A stretch of DNA of 64,000 bases from Candidatus Thiothrix anitrata (lineage in GTDB: Bacteria > Pseudomonadota > Gammaproteobacteria > Thiotrichales > Thiotrichaceae), in NCBI RefSeq assembly GCF_017901155.1, contig NZ_CP072800.1, forward strand, positions 2,197,283 through 2,261,282. The letters run 5' to 3'. Every line of letters begins with the position of its first letter. Position 1 is the stretch's first letter. Positions 54,705 to 62,597 of this stretch are shown piece after piece. The position numbers and the translations under genes are program-made. The notes under the pieces are model-generated. The model was not told the DNA's origin and did not search any database. It was given only the letters and a program-made list of their open reading frames with translations.

Positions 54705-55136
54705 TTACACCTCTCGTTGTTTCAGGTTGCGCAGGCATTCGCCGGGGGTAATCGTGGCGACATTCCAATGCGAGGCTGCGGGTTGAAAATCTTTTACATT
54801 GAAGGTCACAATGGCTTCTGCCATGCCGTTCACGGCGAGTTCCAGCACCATATCGTCTTTTGCATCAGTCAGTTGTGGTCGCCACAGGTAATGGATCAGG
54901 ATTTCGTTACCACGCAGGCACAATACATCCAGCACAGTATCCACTTCGTCAAGCGTCAAACTTGTCGCGGCAAGAGTATCCGGTCTTTTCAGCACATCCT
55001 CGTATTCCAGCACAAGGGGCACAGACAACAAAAACGGCAGGCTGCCTTGCCAAATGCGTTGCAAAAGCTGGAAGGATGCGCCGTGTTTGGAACGGAATCC
55101 GGCAATGATGACGTTGGTATCAATCACAAGTTTCAT
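54705..55136 (-). CDS. PIN-domain toxin (COG1569 type)
   Basis: 143 residues. The acidic ribonuclease residues are in place: VIDTNVIIAGF (Asp5), LVLEYEDVLKRP (Glu), TDAKDDMVLELAV (Asp pair) and AEAIVTFNVKDF (Asp). Such PIN proteins act as ribonuclease toxins in toxin-antitoxin pairs. ATG 55136 gives the expected start MKLVIDTNV. It is the first gene of the PIN-RHH-Fic set. Confidence 0.9.
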   Translation of the reverse strand: MKLVIDTNVIIAGFRSKHGASFQLLQRIWQGSLPFLLSVPLVLEYEDVLKRPDTLAATSLTLDEVDTVLDVLCLRGNEILIHYLWRPQLTDAKDDMVLELAVNGMAEAIVTFNVKDFQPAASHWNVATITPGECLRNLKQREV

Positions 55137-55202
55137 ATGGTATGTGATATTACCTTGTATCGTTGAAGCTGCCAAGAAGTGGGTAAAACGTCGTCATGCA
55201 GG

Positions 55203-55592
55203 TTAGGGATTGCTCCCGCCCATCCACGCTTCCAGTTTCGCCAACAAACTCGTCAGCAGTTTGCTGTCAGCGGGTTTGTGTTCGATAAGGAATTTCCATT
55301 TGCCGGTAGTGGTGCGCTCCAGCTTGATGTGGGTACGCAGCACGAAAGCGACGGCAAAGATTGCGGCAACTTCACCGCCAGTGACAAAACTTTTGCTGGC
55401 ATTCGGGTTGTTGCTCAGGGCTTCAATGGCGGCGGCGGTTTGCGGGTCTTCGCCCAACACTGCCAAGGTGTCGATCAGTAGCTTCGGCGGTAGTGGTGGC
55501 GTATTCGCTTCAGAACCCAAGCCACTGACGAAAGCGGGAAAGTCGGGATTGCTGCTGGCGAGGATTTGCAGGATTTGTTCTGGTGTTGTCAT
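55203..55592 (-). CDS. Small unknown protein formerly overlapping the CHAT-NTPase gene
   Basis: 129 residues starting MTTPEQILQILASSN. The middle has a Gly/Ala-rich hydrophobic segment (GGEVAAIFAVAFVLRTHIKL) followed by a beta-like stretch (KWKFLIEHKP) and a final amphipathic helix. I do not recognise the family. The plan (small, one hydrophobic helix, beta hairpin) is faintly like effector-associated small components of conflict systems, but that is only an impression. Its ATG lay inside the ancestral 3' end of the CHAT-NTPase gene before the IS66 insertion. It precedes the PIN gene by 66 bp. Confidence 0.65.
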   Translation of the reverse strand: MTTPEQILQILASSNPDFPAFVSGLGSEANTPPLPPKLLIDTLAVLGEDPQTAAAIEALSNNPNASKSFVTGGEVAAIFAVAFVLRTHIKLERTTTGKWKFLIEHKPADSKLLTSLLAKLEAWMGGSNP

Positions 55593-55665
55593 TCAGTTGT
55601 TGCTCCAGTTCATTAAGTTGAGCATGATTAAAAGCTGCTTCAATTTTTGATTTTCTAACATTATC

Positions 55666-57128
55666 GTAACTACTCAGTGTCCTAAAAAATCAGCTATGCT
55701 ATCCGTATGAATCAGCTACCACGCCCGACACGAGAAATTCTTGAGCAGCTAAGCCACGCGGAATTGGTGGAGTTGGTGTTGACGCTGTTTGACCGCCTTG
55801 ATCAGTTGACTGCGCGTGTGAATGAATTAGAAGCACAGGTCAACAAAAACAGTAAAAATTCACACAAACCGCCTTCATCGGATGGACTGAAACGCCAACC
55901 CGCACAACCCCGTCAGCCGGGGCAACGCCCGAAAGGCGGTCAACCAGGCCATAAAGGGCATAGCCTCGTGATGCACCCATCGCCTGACCAAGTGGAATAT
56001 TACGGTGTCACCGGCCACTGCGAATGTGGTTTGCCGTTAACCGCAGCCCTGACCGAAACGGGAGAATGTCGGCAACAGTGGGACATCCCCGCGCCACAAA
56101 TCGTCGTAACGGAACACCGCCAACTCGTCTGCACTTGTGACTGTGGCAAAGTCCATAAAGGTGAATTCCCGGCAACACTCGCACCTTACATCAGCTACGG
56201 CGCACGTTTAAAAGCCTATACGGTGGGTTTGGTGCAAGGTCATTTCATTTCGCTGTCACGGGCGAGCGAGATCGTATCCGACCAATACGGCGTTAAGCCT
56301 TCCGATGGCAGTGTGCAACACTGGATTCGTCAGGCGAGTGAAAACCTTACGACGACGTATAGTGCTATTCAGGACACCATCAGCAGCAGTGACGTGGCTA
56401 ACTTTGATGAAAGCGGTATGCGGGCGCAAGGCAAAACTCAATGGCTGCATGTAGCTGCCACCCCGAAGCGATTTACTACACCACCCATGCACGGCGTGGA
56501 TACGAGGCAATGACAGCAGCGGGAATCCTACCGGCGTTCCAAGGTGTAGCGGTTCATGACCATTGGAAACCGTATTTCCGTTTTGAGCAGGTGGTACACA
56601 GTCTTTGTGGAGCACATCTGCTGCGGGAGTTGAACTACTTTGATGAAACCCTCAAGCATCAGTGGCCTGCACAACTCAAACAGGTGTTGATTGATGCCAA
56701 AACCGCAGTGGCTGAAGCAAAAGACGCGCAACAAACGGCACTGTCGCCGGAACAAATGGCTGAACTGGAACAGCGTTATGACCAATGGGTGAACCACGGA
56801 CTGTTGATTTTCCCCGAACAACCCAAAACCAGCCCCAAACAAGGCAAAGCCAAACAAGACCCCGCCAGAAACCTGTTATGTCGTCTACGTGACTTCAAGG
56901 ATTCGGTATTGCGATTCATCCAACGGTTTGACGTACCGTTTGACAACAATTTGGCGGAACGGGCGGTTCGACCTGTCAAGGTCAAACTCAAGGTCGCGGG
57001 TGGGTTCCGTGCAATCGGCGGTGCCGAGGCGTTTTGTGTACTCCGTTCCGTGTGGGAAACCGACAAGCTTCAGGGGAGAAATCCGTTTGAGTCCCTCAGA
57101 GCGGCTTTTGGATAGACTGAGTAGTTAC
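55666..57128 (+). mobile_element. IS66-family insertion sequence, single-transposase type, 1463 bp
   Basis: Perfect 13-bp inverted ends, GTAACTACTCAGT (55666-55678) and its complement (57116-57128). They are flanked by an identical 8-bp target duplication ACATTATC (55658-55665 and 57129-57136). Eight-bp duplications are characteristic of IS66. Only the DDE transposase gene is inside; the tnpA/tnpB accessory genes of classical IS66 are missing, as in the ISBst12-like subgroup. The intact duplication implies a fairly recent insertion. Confidence 0.95.
55707..57115 (+). pseudogene. IS66 transposase gene with one frameshift
   Basis: The N-terminal part has the IS66 leucine-rich start, the KNSKNSHKPPSSDG linker, a Cys-rich zinc-finger region (HCECGL, CTCDCGK) and the first catalytic Asp context (VANFDESGMR). 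After WLHVAAT the frame changes at the C4 run 56461-56464. Adding one C restores PEAIYYTTHARRGYEA, the family text, and the second part carries LCGAHLLREL and the catalytic Glu in NLAERAVRP. About 469 residues if repaired. It could be inactive, or the shift could be a consensus error. Confidence 0.85.
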
Positions 57129-60100
57129 ACATTATCAACCAATTCTAAAGAATTTTTGTATCCATCAAGTGCAAGAAAAGCAGCAATTCTATCAGAACAA
57201 CGAACATAGTTGTCCATAGCTTTGACAAACCAAAGAGCAGCAGAATCATAATCTTTAGAGAAAAAACACATGTCTCCTAATCGACCACAAGTAGAAGCTA
57301 TCCCATGGAAGTCTAAGATTTTTTCTTTGATCGTCAAGGATTGTTGGTAAAATTTTTCTGCTTCGTATATATGCCCTTCCTTTTCTTTTATCATGCCTAA
57401 ATTATGGTAAATTAAGCTGGTGACATCAATGCTTCCATATTTTTCTGAAAGCACAAGAGCCTTTTTAAACCACTGTTGCGCTAATAGGTATTGATGCAAA
57501 AACATGTGTACTCGTCCGAAATGGAAATAGCTATACGATAAATCAAACTCACTACCAAACTGTTTCTTTATTTCATATGACTCCTTATAAAATGTCATTG
57601 CCTCATGATATTTTTTCTGTTCTTCATTGATCACTCCTAGTTGGTGAATAGACATAGCAATAAGATTATGATCATCGTTAGCTCTAGCAATAGCTAGTGC
57701 TATCTTGTAGAAATCTTCACTAGCTATCCAATTACTAGCTCGCAACTCAACATTTCCAAGAGCATATAAATTTAACATCTTGTGTTGTTCATCTGCGTTG
57801 CCTTTATCAATTAACATTGACTTAACATAATAGTCTCTTGCTAATTCATTATTTTGTTGCAGATAAGCAGTATTACCCGCAGCATGGTAAATACTGGAAA
57901 GGAGTTCATCCTCTTTTCTATCAGAATGATACTTAATTAATTTATCAAACAACCAATAAGATACTTGATAGTCATGATATTCCTCAGAGTAAACCCATGC
58001 CATTCCGTGTGTAACTAATGTAAAATAAGAATGAAGTTTATCATTTTCCTCGCAAAGATTTATTATTTTAAAGAAGTTTCCTGAAAAAATCAGAATAAGA
58101 AGCTTTCTGCTTGGTTGCGCACTCCGAAACAATTGATTAGCGAAAGATGACATCACAATTACAAATGAAAACAATATTTCTTCGTTATATAGGCATGTTG
58201 CCTTCAGAAAAGAACCAAGCATTGGATGAATTTTATATAACTGCTGAGTTTCTTGCATATCTTGCAATAGACCAGCCTTGATCAATAAATCAAAACCTTC
58301 ATCAAGTCTCGCCGCCTTTATGTTTCCCCCAGTTTTCTCGATCATCAGTCTAATATGATTTTTATCTACAATTTTTTCGTGTAGGCAAATGAATTTGAAA
58401 ATTAATTCAAAATCACCCGAAAAATATTCACTGAAAAAATTAAAAGCCGCAAATAATCTAGATTCACTTCTATCATCGCCGAAATCAATAAACTTCTGCT
58501 TTAACTCTTTCAGCAGATCCGCAGGCTTTAAACTATGCAAACGTAATAAAATAATGCGGATTGCTAATGGACTTCCTCCCAACTCCTGAATTAAGCCAAG
58601 ATAATCCTGATTCTTGCGGTCGATTTTTAAGCCGAGATCACGTACCACTGCATTGCAGTATTCCCACAACTCTTCGCCCTGTAAACCGAAAAGTGGCAAG
58701 CGATAGCATTCTTGTGGGGTCAGCCAATTTTCCGGGGAACGGCTAGTAATCAGCACTTTGGTTTTGCCGCCACGCAACCGCTTGAGTAGATCTTTCAGCA
58801 ACTGGCGATCATCTTCAGGCAACAACGCAGTGACTTCTGTTCCGGTAATGCCGGAGGCAGACTCGAAATTGTCCCACACCAATAGGAATGGATGTTCACG
58901 CAGGGCTTTGATCAAGGCTTCCACTTTCTGTGGCAGCGGTGCGGCACGGGCGTTTATCCCAAACAGCGGATCAACCATTGCATTAATAACGTATTCGGCA
59001 CTGCGGATTTCGTCGAAGCTGAACCAAAATACGCCACCATTGGGCAAATCCTGCGCCAATCCGTTGGTGTCATACAACCAGTGTAGAAAGCCTTTCGCCA
59101 AGGTGGTTTTGCCGATACCCGCCATGCCGTGAATCAGGAAAGCGGCTTGTGGCTGCTGCAAACGAGCGCGTTCCAATGCCTGCACTGCCCGTTCGCGCCC
59201 GATGAAACCGTAGTCACCCAAATACTGTGCCTCATCGGGTAATGGAGTCTCGATTTCACTTAGTCCCGGAAAAACGAAAGCTGGGGCAGACCGTTGAATG
59301 TCGGGCAGCACCGCCTCTCCCGGCGGTAACTGTTGGTACAACACGGGAACGAGCCAATCCTGCAAGTTGTATTCACCCAACACACAAACCCGCTCAGGAT
59401 GTGCCAACATCGCCTGCCGCCCAGCACGCGCAGCTTCCGCGACATTGCCACTACTCAACAAACGTTGGTAGAACGCAGGCACAAATTGCTGTGCGCCACT
59501 AACGTACAGGTTGTAGCCCATCGCCACCACGCTGCGAATACCCGCTTTCAGCAAAGCCGTCGCTACGGAGGCAAACGCATCGTCCGCTTGCTCATCAATT
59601 TTGGCGGATTGGCAAGCGTTCAACACCATGATCGGGATGCGGTGTTCCGCCATCAACTGGCTGAGTACACCCGCTTCGACATTTGCGGGTTCTGCATGGT
59701 CATCTTCAAAGACCAGCATCCCTTGCATACCTTTGAACGCATGAGGCGAGGTATGCCCCGGTGTGCCATAACCCCCATGCCCGTCGAAATGCACGATATG
59801 GTAAAACCCCGGCTTGTTACGCAAGGTCTGGCGCAACTGGTCAAACGTGGGCGGGCGCAATACGTCGATATGCACGGGGGAGTTTTGCGCTTTGGTCAGT
59901 TCCACCAACGGGCGCGACAAAGCATGAAAGCCGACATCCTTATCACCGTAAGGGCGGGCAATCACCAACAGAATATTGATGCGGTCTTTGGGCAGATTGG
60001 CAGGTAAGGGTTGCGGATCATGTAACTCACTCAACTGGCGTTCAATCCGACAATGGTGCGCCAGTATGCCGCCTTCAGGATCGTGCAGGGCTTCCCAAGG

Positions 60101-60478
60101 CCATGCCAATACACGCGGGTCGTTACTGGCAATTTTCAATGTCAGATTTTCCAAACCTTGGCGACGGGCATCCTGAAACCAATCCCGCGCCTGTTTCTGG
60201 AACAGACTATCAAAACAGGCAGTACCCCACTCCTGTAACGTAGCTTGCACCCGCTCTGCGGTATCGAGGTACGCCCCTAGCGGCAATTCCAGAAACTGTT
60301 CCAGATACCAGCGCAAGTCCTGTTGGAGGTTATTATTGGGGCGACCGGGAACAATCGTCTGCTCAGGTGGTGTGAGTGCGGTTTCTGATCCCCACTTCAT
60401 ATCACTGCCACGCACTACGACGAATCGAGGTTTGTCATCCTGATAACCGATATGACGGATTTGTAATTGCGCGTCCAT
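57125..60478 (-). CDS. CHAT protease-STAND NTPase-TPR protein, 3' end truncated by IS66
   Basis: 1117 residues from ATG 60478 (MDAQLQIRHIGYQ). The CHAT protease (about 120-385) has WPWEALHD, His234 in FDGHGG and Cys289 in VLNACQSA. A STAND/NB-ARC-like NTPase (about 420-680) has Walker A GMAGIGKTT (Lys457), Walker B FLLVWDNFE, LITSRSP and GGSPLAIRI. About eight TPR-like helical pairs follow (about 830-1105). The stop codon TAA is supplied by the right inverted repeat of the IS. Without the IS the frame runs on 48 codons to 55510-55512, overlapping the next gene. Such proteins are proposed NTP-gated, caspase-like conflict or cell-death proteins. The N-terminal half is GC-rich and the C-terminal half markedly AT-rich. 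Confidence 0.9.
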   Translation of the reverse strand: MDAQLQIRHIGYQDDKPRFVVVRGSDMKWGSETALTPPEQTIVPGRPNNNLQQDLRWYLEQFLELPLGAYLDTAERVQATLQEWGTACFDSLFQKQARDWFQDARRQGLENLTLKIASNDPRVLAWPWEALHDPEGGILAHHCRIERQLSELHDPQPLPANLPKDRINILLVIARPYGDKDVGFHALSRPLVELTKAQNSPVHIDVLRPPTFDQLRQTLRNKPGFYHIVHFDGHGGYGTPGHTSPHAFKGMQGMLVFEDDHAEPANVEAGVLSQLMAEHRIPIMVLNACQSAKIDEQADDAFASVATALLKAGIRSVVAMGYNLYVSGAQQFVPAFYQRLLSSGNVAEAARAGRQAMLAHPERVCVLGEYNLQDWLVPVLYQQLPPGEAVLPDIQRSAPAFVFPGLSEIETPLPDEAQYLGDYGFIGRERAVQALERARLQQPQAAFLIHGMAGIGKTTLAKGFLHWLYDTNGLAQDLPNGGVFWFSFDEIRSAEYVINAMVDPLFGINARAAPLPQKVEALIKALREHPFLLVWDNFESASGITGTEVTALLPEDDRQLLKDLLKRLRGGKTKVLITSRSPENWLTPQECYRLPLFGLQGEELWEYCNAVVRDLGLKIDRKNQDYLGLIQELGGSPLAIRIILLRLHSLKPADLLKELKQKFIDFGDDRSESRLFAAFNFFSEYFSGDFELIFKFICLHEKIVDKNHIRLMIEKTGGNIKAARLDEGFDLLIKAGLLQDMQETQQLYKIHPMLGSFLKATCLYNEEILFSFVIVMSSFANQLFRSAQPSRKLLILIFSGNFFKIINLCEENDKLHSYFTLVTHGMAWVYSEEYHDYQVSYWLFDKLIKYHSDRKEDELLSSIYHAAGNTAYLQQNNELARDYYVKSMLIDKGNADEQHKMLNLYALGNVELRASNWIASEDFYKIALAIARANDDHNLIAMSIHQLGVINEEQKKYHEAMTFYKESYEIKKQFGSEFDLSYSYFHFGRVHMFLHQYLLAQQWFKKALVLSEKYGSIDVTSLIYHNLGMIKEKEGHIYEAEKFYQQSLTIKEKILDFHGIASTCGRLGDMCFFSKDYDSAALWFVKAMDNYVRCSDRIAAFLALDGYKNSLELVDNV

Positions 60479-60544
60479 GAAAAACCCCGTTTTGCTGCGA
60501 CACGAACAGAGTTTGCCCGATTCTTGTTGGGAATGTAAGTCGAT

Positions 60545-60593
60545 GCAACGCATCCCAAATGACCACTTTACACAGCCCGCCTTGGAAAGGAAA
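60545..60593. repeat. 49-bp direct repeat, right copy (mobA side)
   Basis: Identical to 53631-53679 over 49 bp, same orientation. It ends 27 bp before the mobA ATG and lies 66 bp upstream of the divergent CHAT-NTPase start, so it may hold promoters for either. Confidence 0.95.
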
Positions 60594-60620
60594 CTACCCC
60601 CTTTTAGGAACGGATTCACC

Positions 60621-61763
60621 ATGATGACGAATACGGGCAAGCTTATTACGGGTGTGATTTTGGCGGGTGGTCAAGGCAGTCGGATGGGTGGGCTGGATAA
60701 AGGCTTGCTGGTATTGCAAGGTCGTCCGTTGGTGGAGCACTTGTTGGATGCGTTGCAACCGCAAGTTGATGCGATCTTAATCAGTGCCAACCGCAATCAA
60801 GCCCGTTACCAGCAATACCAGCACCCGGTTATCAGCGATGAATTGAGTGGTTATCAAGGCCCGTTGGCAGGTTTTGCCGCCGCGATGCAACACGCTACCA
60901 CGCCTTATGTGCTGATTGTGCCGTGTGATGCGCCGGTGATTGCGCCGGATACCACAGCGCGTTTATGGCAAGCTTTGCAGCGTGAATCAGCGGAATTGGC
61001 GGTGGCGCATGACGGCGAACGTTTACAGCCGGTACACGCACTGATTCCGGTAAGTTTATTGCCGAGTTTGCAGGCGTTTCTGGCTAATGGCGACCGTAAA
61101 ATCGACTTGTGGTATGCCCAACATCGGGTGGCGATGGTGGATTTCAGCGATTACCGCACCATGTTCCGCAATATCAATACCCCGGCGCAGCAAACGGCGA
61201 TGGAACAAACGCCAGTCAATGCGCCAGTCACTGATCAACGCACGGCGGATCTGGCGATTTTGGGGTTATGTGCTTGGAGTGGGGCGGGTAAAACTACCTT
61301 AATGACGCATTTAATCAAACACCTGAAAGCGGCGGGTTTGCAGATAACCGTGATTAAGCACGGGCATCACCAAATTGAGCTGGATACGCCGGGCAAAGAT
61401 ACCTACCGTTTTCGTGAAGCGGGGGCGGATCAGGTGTTGCTGGCATCGCGCAAACGCATCGCGATCATGCAGGAATGCAAAACCCAGCGCGAACCCGAAT
61501 TAGCGGATGTGCTGCGTTTTATCAACTGCGATTGCGCCGATTTGGTGTTGGTGGAAGGCTTTAAACACACCACGATTCCCAAGATTGAAGTGCATCGCCC
61601 CAGTGTCGGCAAACCGTTGCTGTACCCTGACGATAGCAGCGTGCTGGCAGTGGCAACCGATGACCTGACGCTCGATCTGCCAACACACCTCGCTAAACTC
61701 GACCTCAACCAACCCGACACCATCGCGGCTTTTATTCTGCAATGGTTGAAACGTCGGGCGTGA
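60621..61763 (+). CDS. mobAB: MobA-MobB fusion: molybdenum cofactor guanylyltransferase plus GTP-binding adaptor
   Basis: 380 residues. The MobA part (about 1-190) starts ITGVILAGGQGSRMGGLDKGLLVLQG, the GTP-binding nucleotidyltransferase signature, and joins GMP to molybdopterin. The MobB part (about 210-380) has a P-loop WSGAGKTTLM and IKHGHHQIELDTPGKDTYRFREAGA, standard for MobB. Fusion of the two is known in other bacteria. ATG 60621 follows AGGAACGG; an upstream in-frame ATG at 60477 would add 48 residues translated from the repeat and is unlikely. It acts in the same pathway as moaA. Confidence 0.95.
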   Translation: MMTNTGKLITGVILAGGQGSRMGGLDKGLLVLQGRPLVEHLLDALQPQVDAILISANRNQARYQQYQHPVISDELSGYQGPLAGFAAAMQHATTPYVLIVPCDAPVIAPDTTARLWQALQRESAELAVAHDGERLQPVHALIPVSLLPSLQAFLANGDRKIDLWYAQHRVAMVDFSDYRTMFRNINTPAQQTAMEQTPVNAPVTDQRTADLAILGLCAWSGAGKTTLMTHLIKHLKAAGLQITVIKHGHHQIELDTPGKDTYRFREAGADQVLLASRKRIAIMQECKTQREPELADVLRFINCDCADLVLVEGFKHTTIPKIEVHRPSVGKPLLYPDDSSVLAVATDDLTLDLPTHLAKLDLNQPDTIAAFILQWLKRRA

Positions 61764-61781
61764 ATCGTCGTGTCACTTTCT

Positions 61782-62579
61782 TCAGAATCCGCCGCGTAAT
61801 GAACGTGCGTGGCGGCAATCAACTTTACAGGTATTATAATCGTCCATCGCTTCTTTAAGGCACTCAGTAGATTCTTTTGAGCCTTTAGTGAAAATATCAG
61901 AACAATTTGTTTTTTCTCGATTGAGTATTCTGTCGCACTCATCGACACAGCTACCTGATGTAGTCGATCTGTTGCCAAAGGTTTTCTTGGAAGCCTCGTA
62001 AGCTTCCTTGTCTTTATAAGTCTTTCCCTCTGCCGTGTATACAGTTTCTACTTTTCCATCCTTTAGAGTTCTTGTGATATACCCATTCGTCTTGTTTTTA
62101 AATATAGCATAATCACCAATAAATTTAATAAGTCCAATATCGCCTTGGGGAGACTCAAAAGTCACGGTAACTTCTCCACTTGGTTCATCATTAATAAATT
62201 GTCCTTCCATAGATAATCCATCTTTAGATGTATATATTTTTCCATGTCCATTGAGCTGTCCATCGGTGAACATACCTTGGACAATTGATCCGTCACTTAG
62301 TGTGCTTTTGCCATTCCCATTGTATTTTCCTCTAGACATTGAACCGACATAATTTTCACTAACGGGTTTTTCATTCATATACCACTGCCTTGTTCCTTGT
62401 CCTGATGCATAGCCGTCTTTGCATTCACCACTCCAAGTGATTGTTTCTCCTACTTGGGGATTGGGATTCCAATGTTTGCAGCCGTTTTGGTCAGTTATCC
62501 AATTGCCTTCTGCGTTAGCAACGCCAGTTAATAATGATAGGCAAGTTAAGAGTGCGAGTTTCAATAAATGTGATTTCAT
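61782..62579 (-). CDS. Exported MORN-repeat protein
   Basis: 265 residues with a signal peptide (KLALLTCLSLLTGVANA-EG). MORN-like repeats (YVGSMSRGKYNGNGKSTLSDGS, VQGMFTDGQLNGHGKIYTSKDG and neighbours) span about 45-135. A Cys-rich C-terminus (CVDECDRIL...NCSDIF...CLKEAMDDYNTCKVDC) probably forms disulfides. Likely periplasmic; function unknown. It lies 18 bp from the pentapeptide-OmpA gene on the same strand. Confidence 0.82.
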   Translation of the reverse strand: MKSHLLKLALLTCLSLLTGVANAEGNWITDQNGCKHWNPNPQVGETITWSGECKDGYASGQGTRQWYMNEKPVSENYVGSMSRGKYNGNGKSTLSDGSIVQGMFTDGQLNGHGKIYTSKDGLSMEGQFINDEPSGEVTVTFESPQGDIGLIKFIGDYAIFKNKTNGYITRTLKDGKVETVYTAEGKTYKDKEAYEASKKTFGNRSTTSGSCVDECDRILNREKTNCSDIFTKGSKESTECLKEAMDDYNTCKVDCRHARSLRGGF

Positions 62580-62597
62580 GGTGTTGTTCCTGTTAAT

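Larger units (their letters stand above)
53680..60544. other. Accessory cassette of about 6.9 kb between the 49-bp direct repeats, splitting moaA from mobA
   Basis: Between the two repeats lie Fic, RHH, PIN, a small unknown gene, an IS66 element and a CHAT-NTPase-TPR gene, all minus strand except the IS transposase. Removing the cassette with one repeat leaves moaA and mobA divergent with a 92-bp spacer, a sensible ancestral arrangement for two genes of one pathway. No integrase or recombinase other than the IS transposase is present, so the way it arrived is not visible. Confidence 0.65.

Noticed and set aside
53631-60593. Interpreting the 49-bp repeats as integrase att sites next to a tRNA
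   Set aside because: No tRNA gene and no tyrosine or serine recombinase gene is visible in the window, so only a direct-repeat-bracketed cassette can be claimed.
60477-60620. Upstream ATG extension of mobA-mobB
   Set aside because: It would translate the 49-bp repeat and the CHAT leader; the ATG at 60621 has a ribosome binding site and begins just before the family-conserved start.
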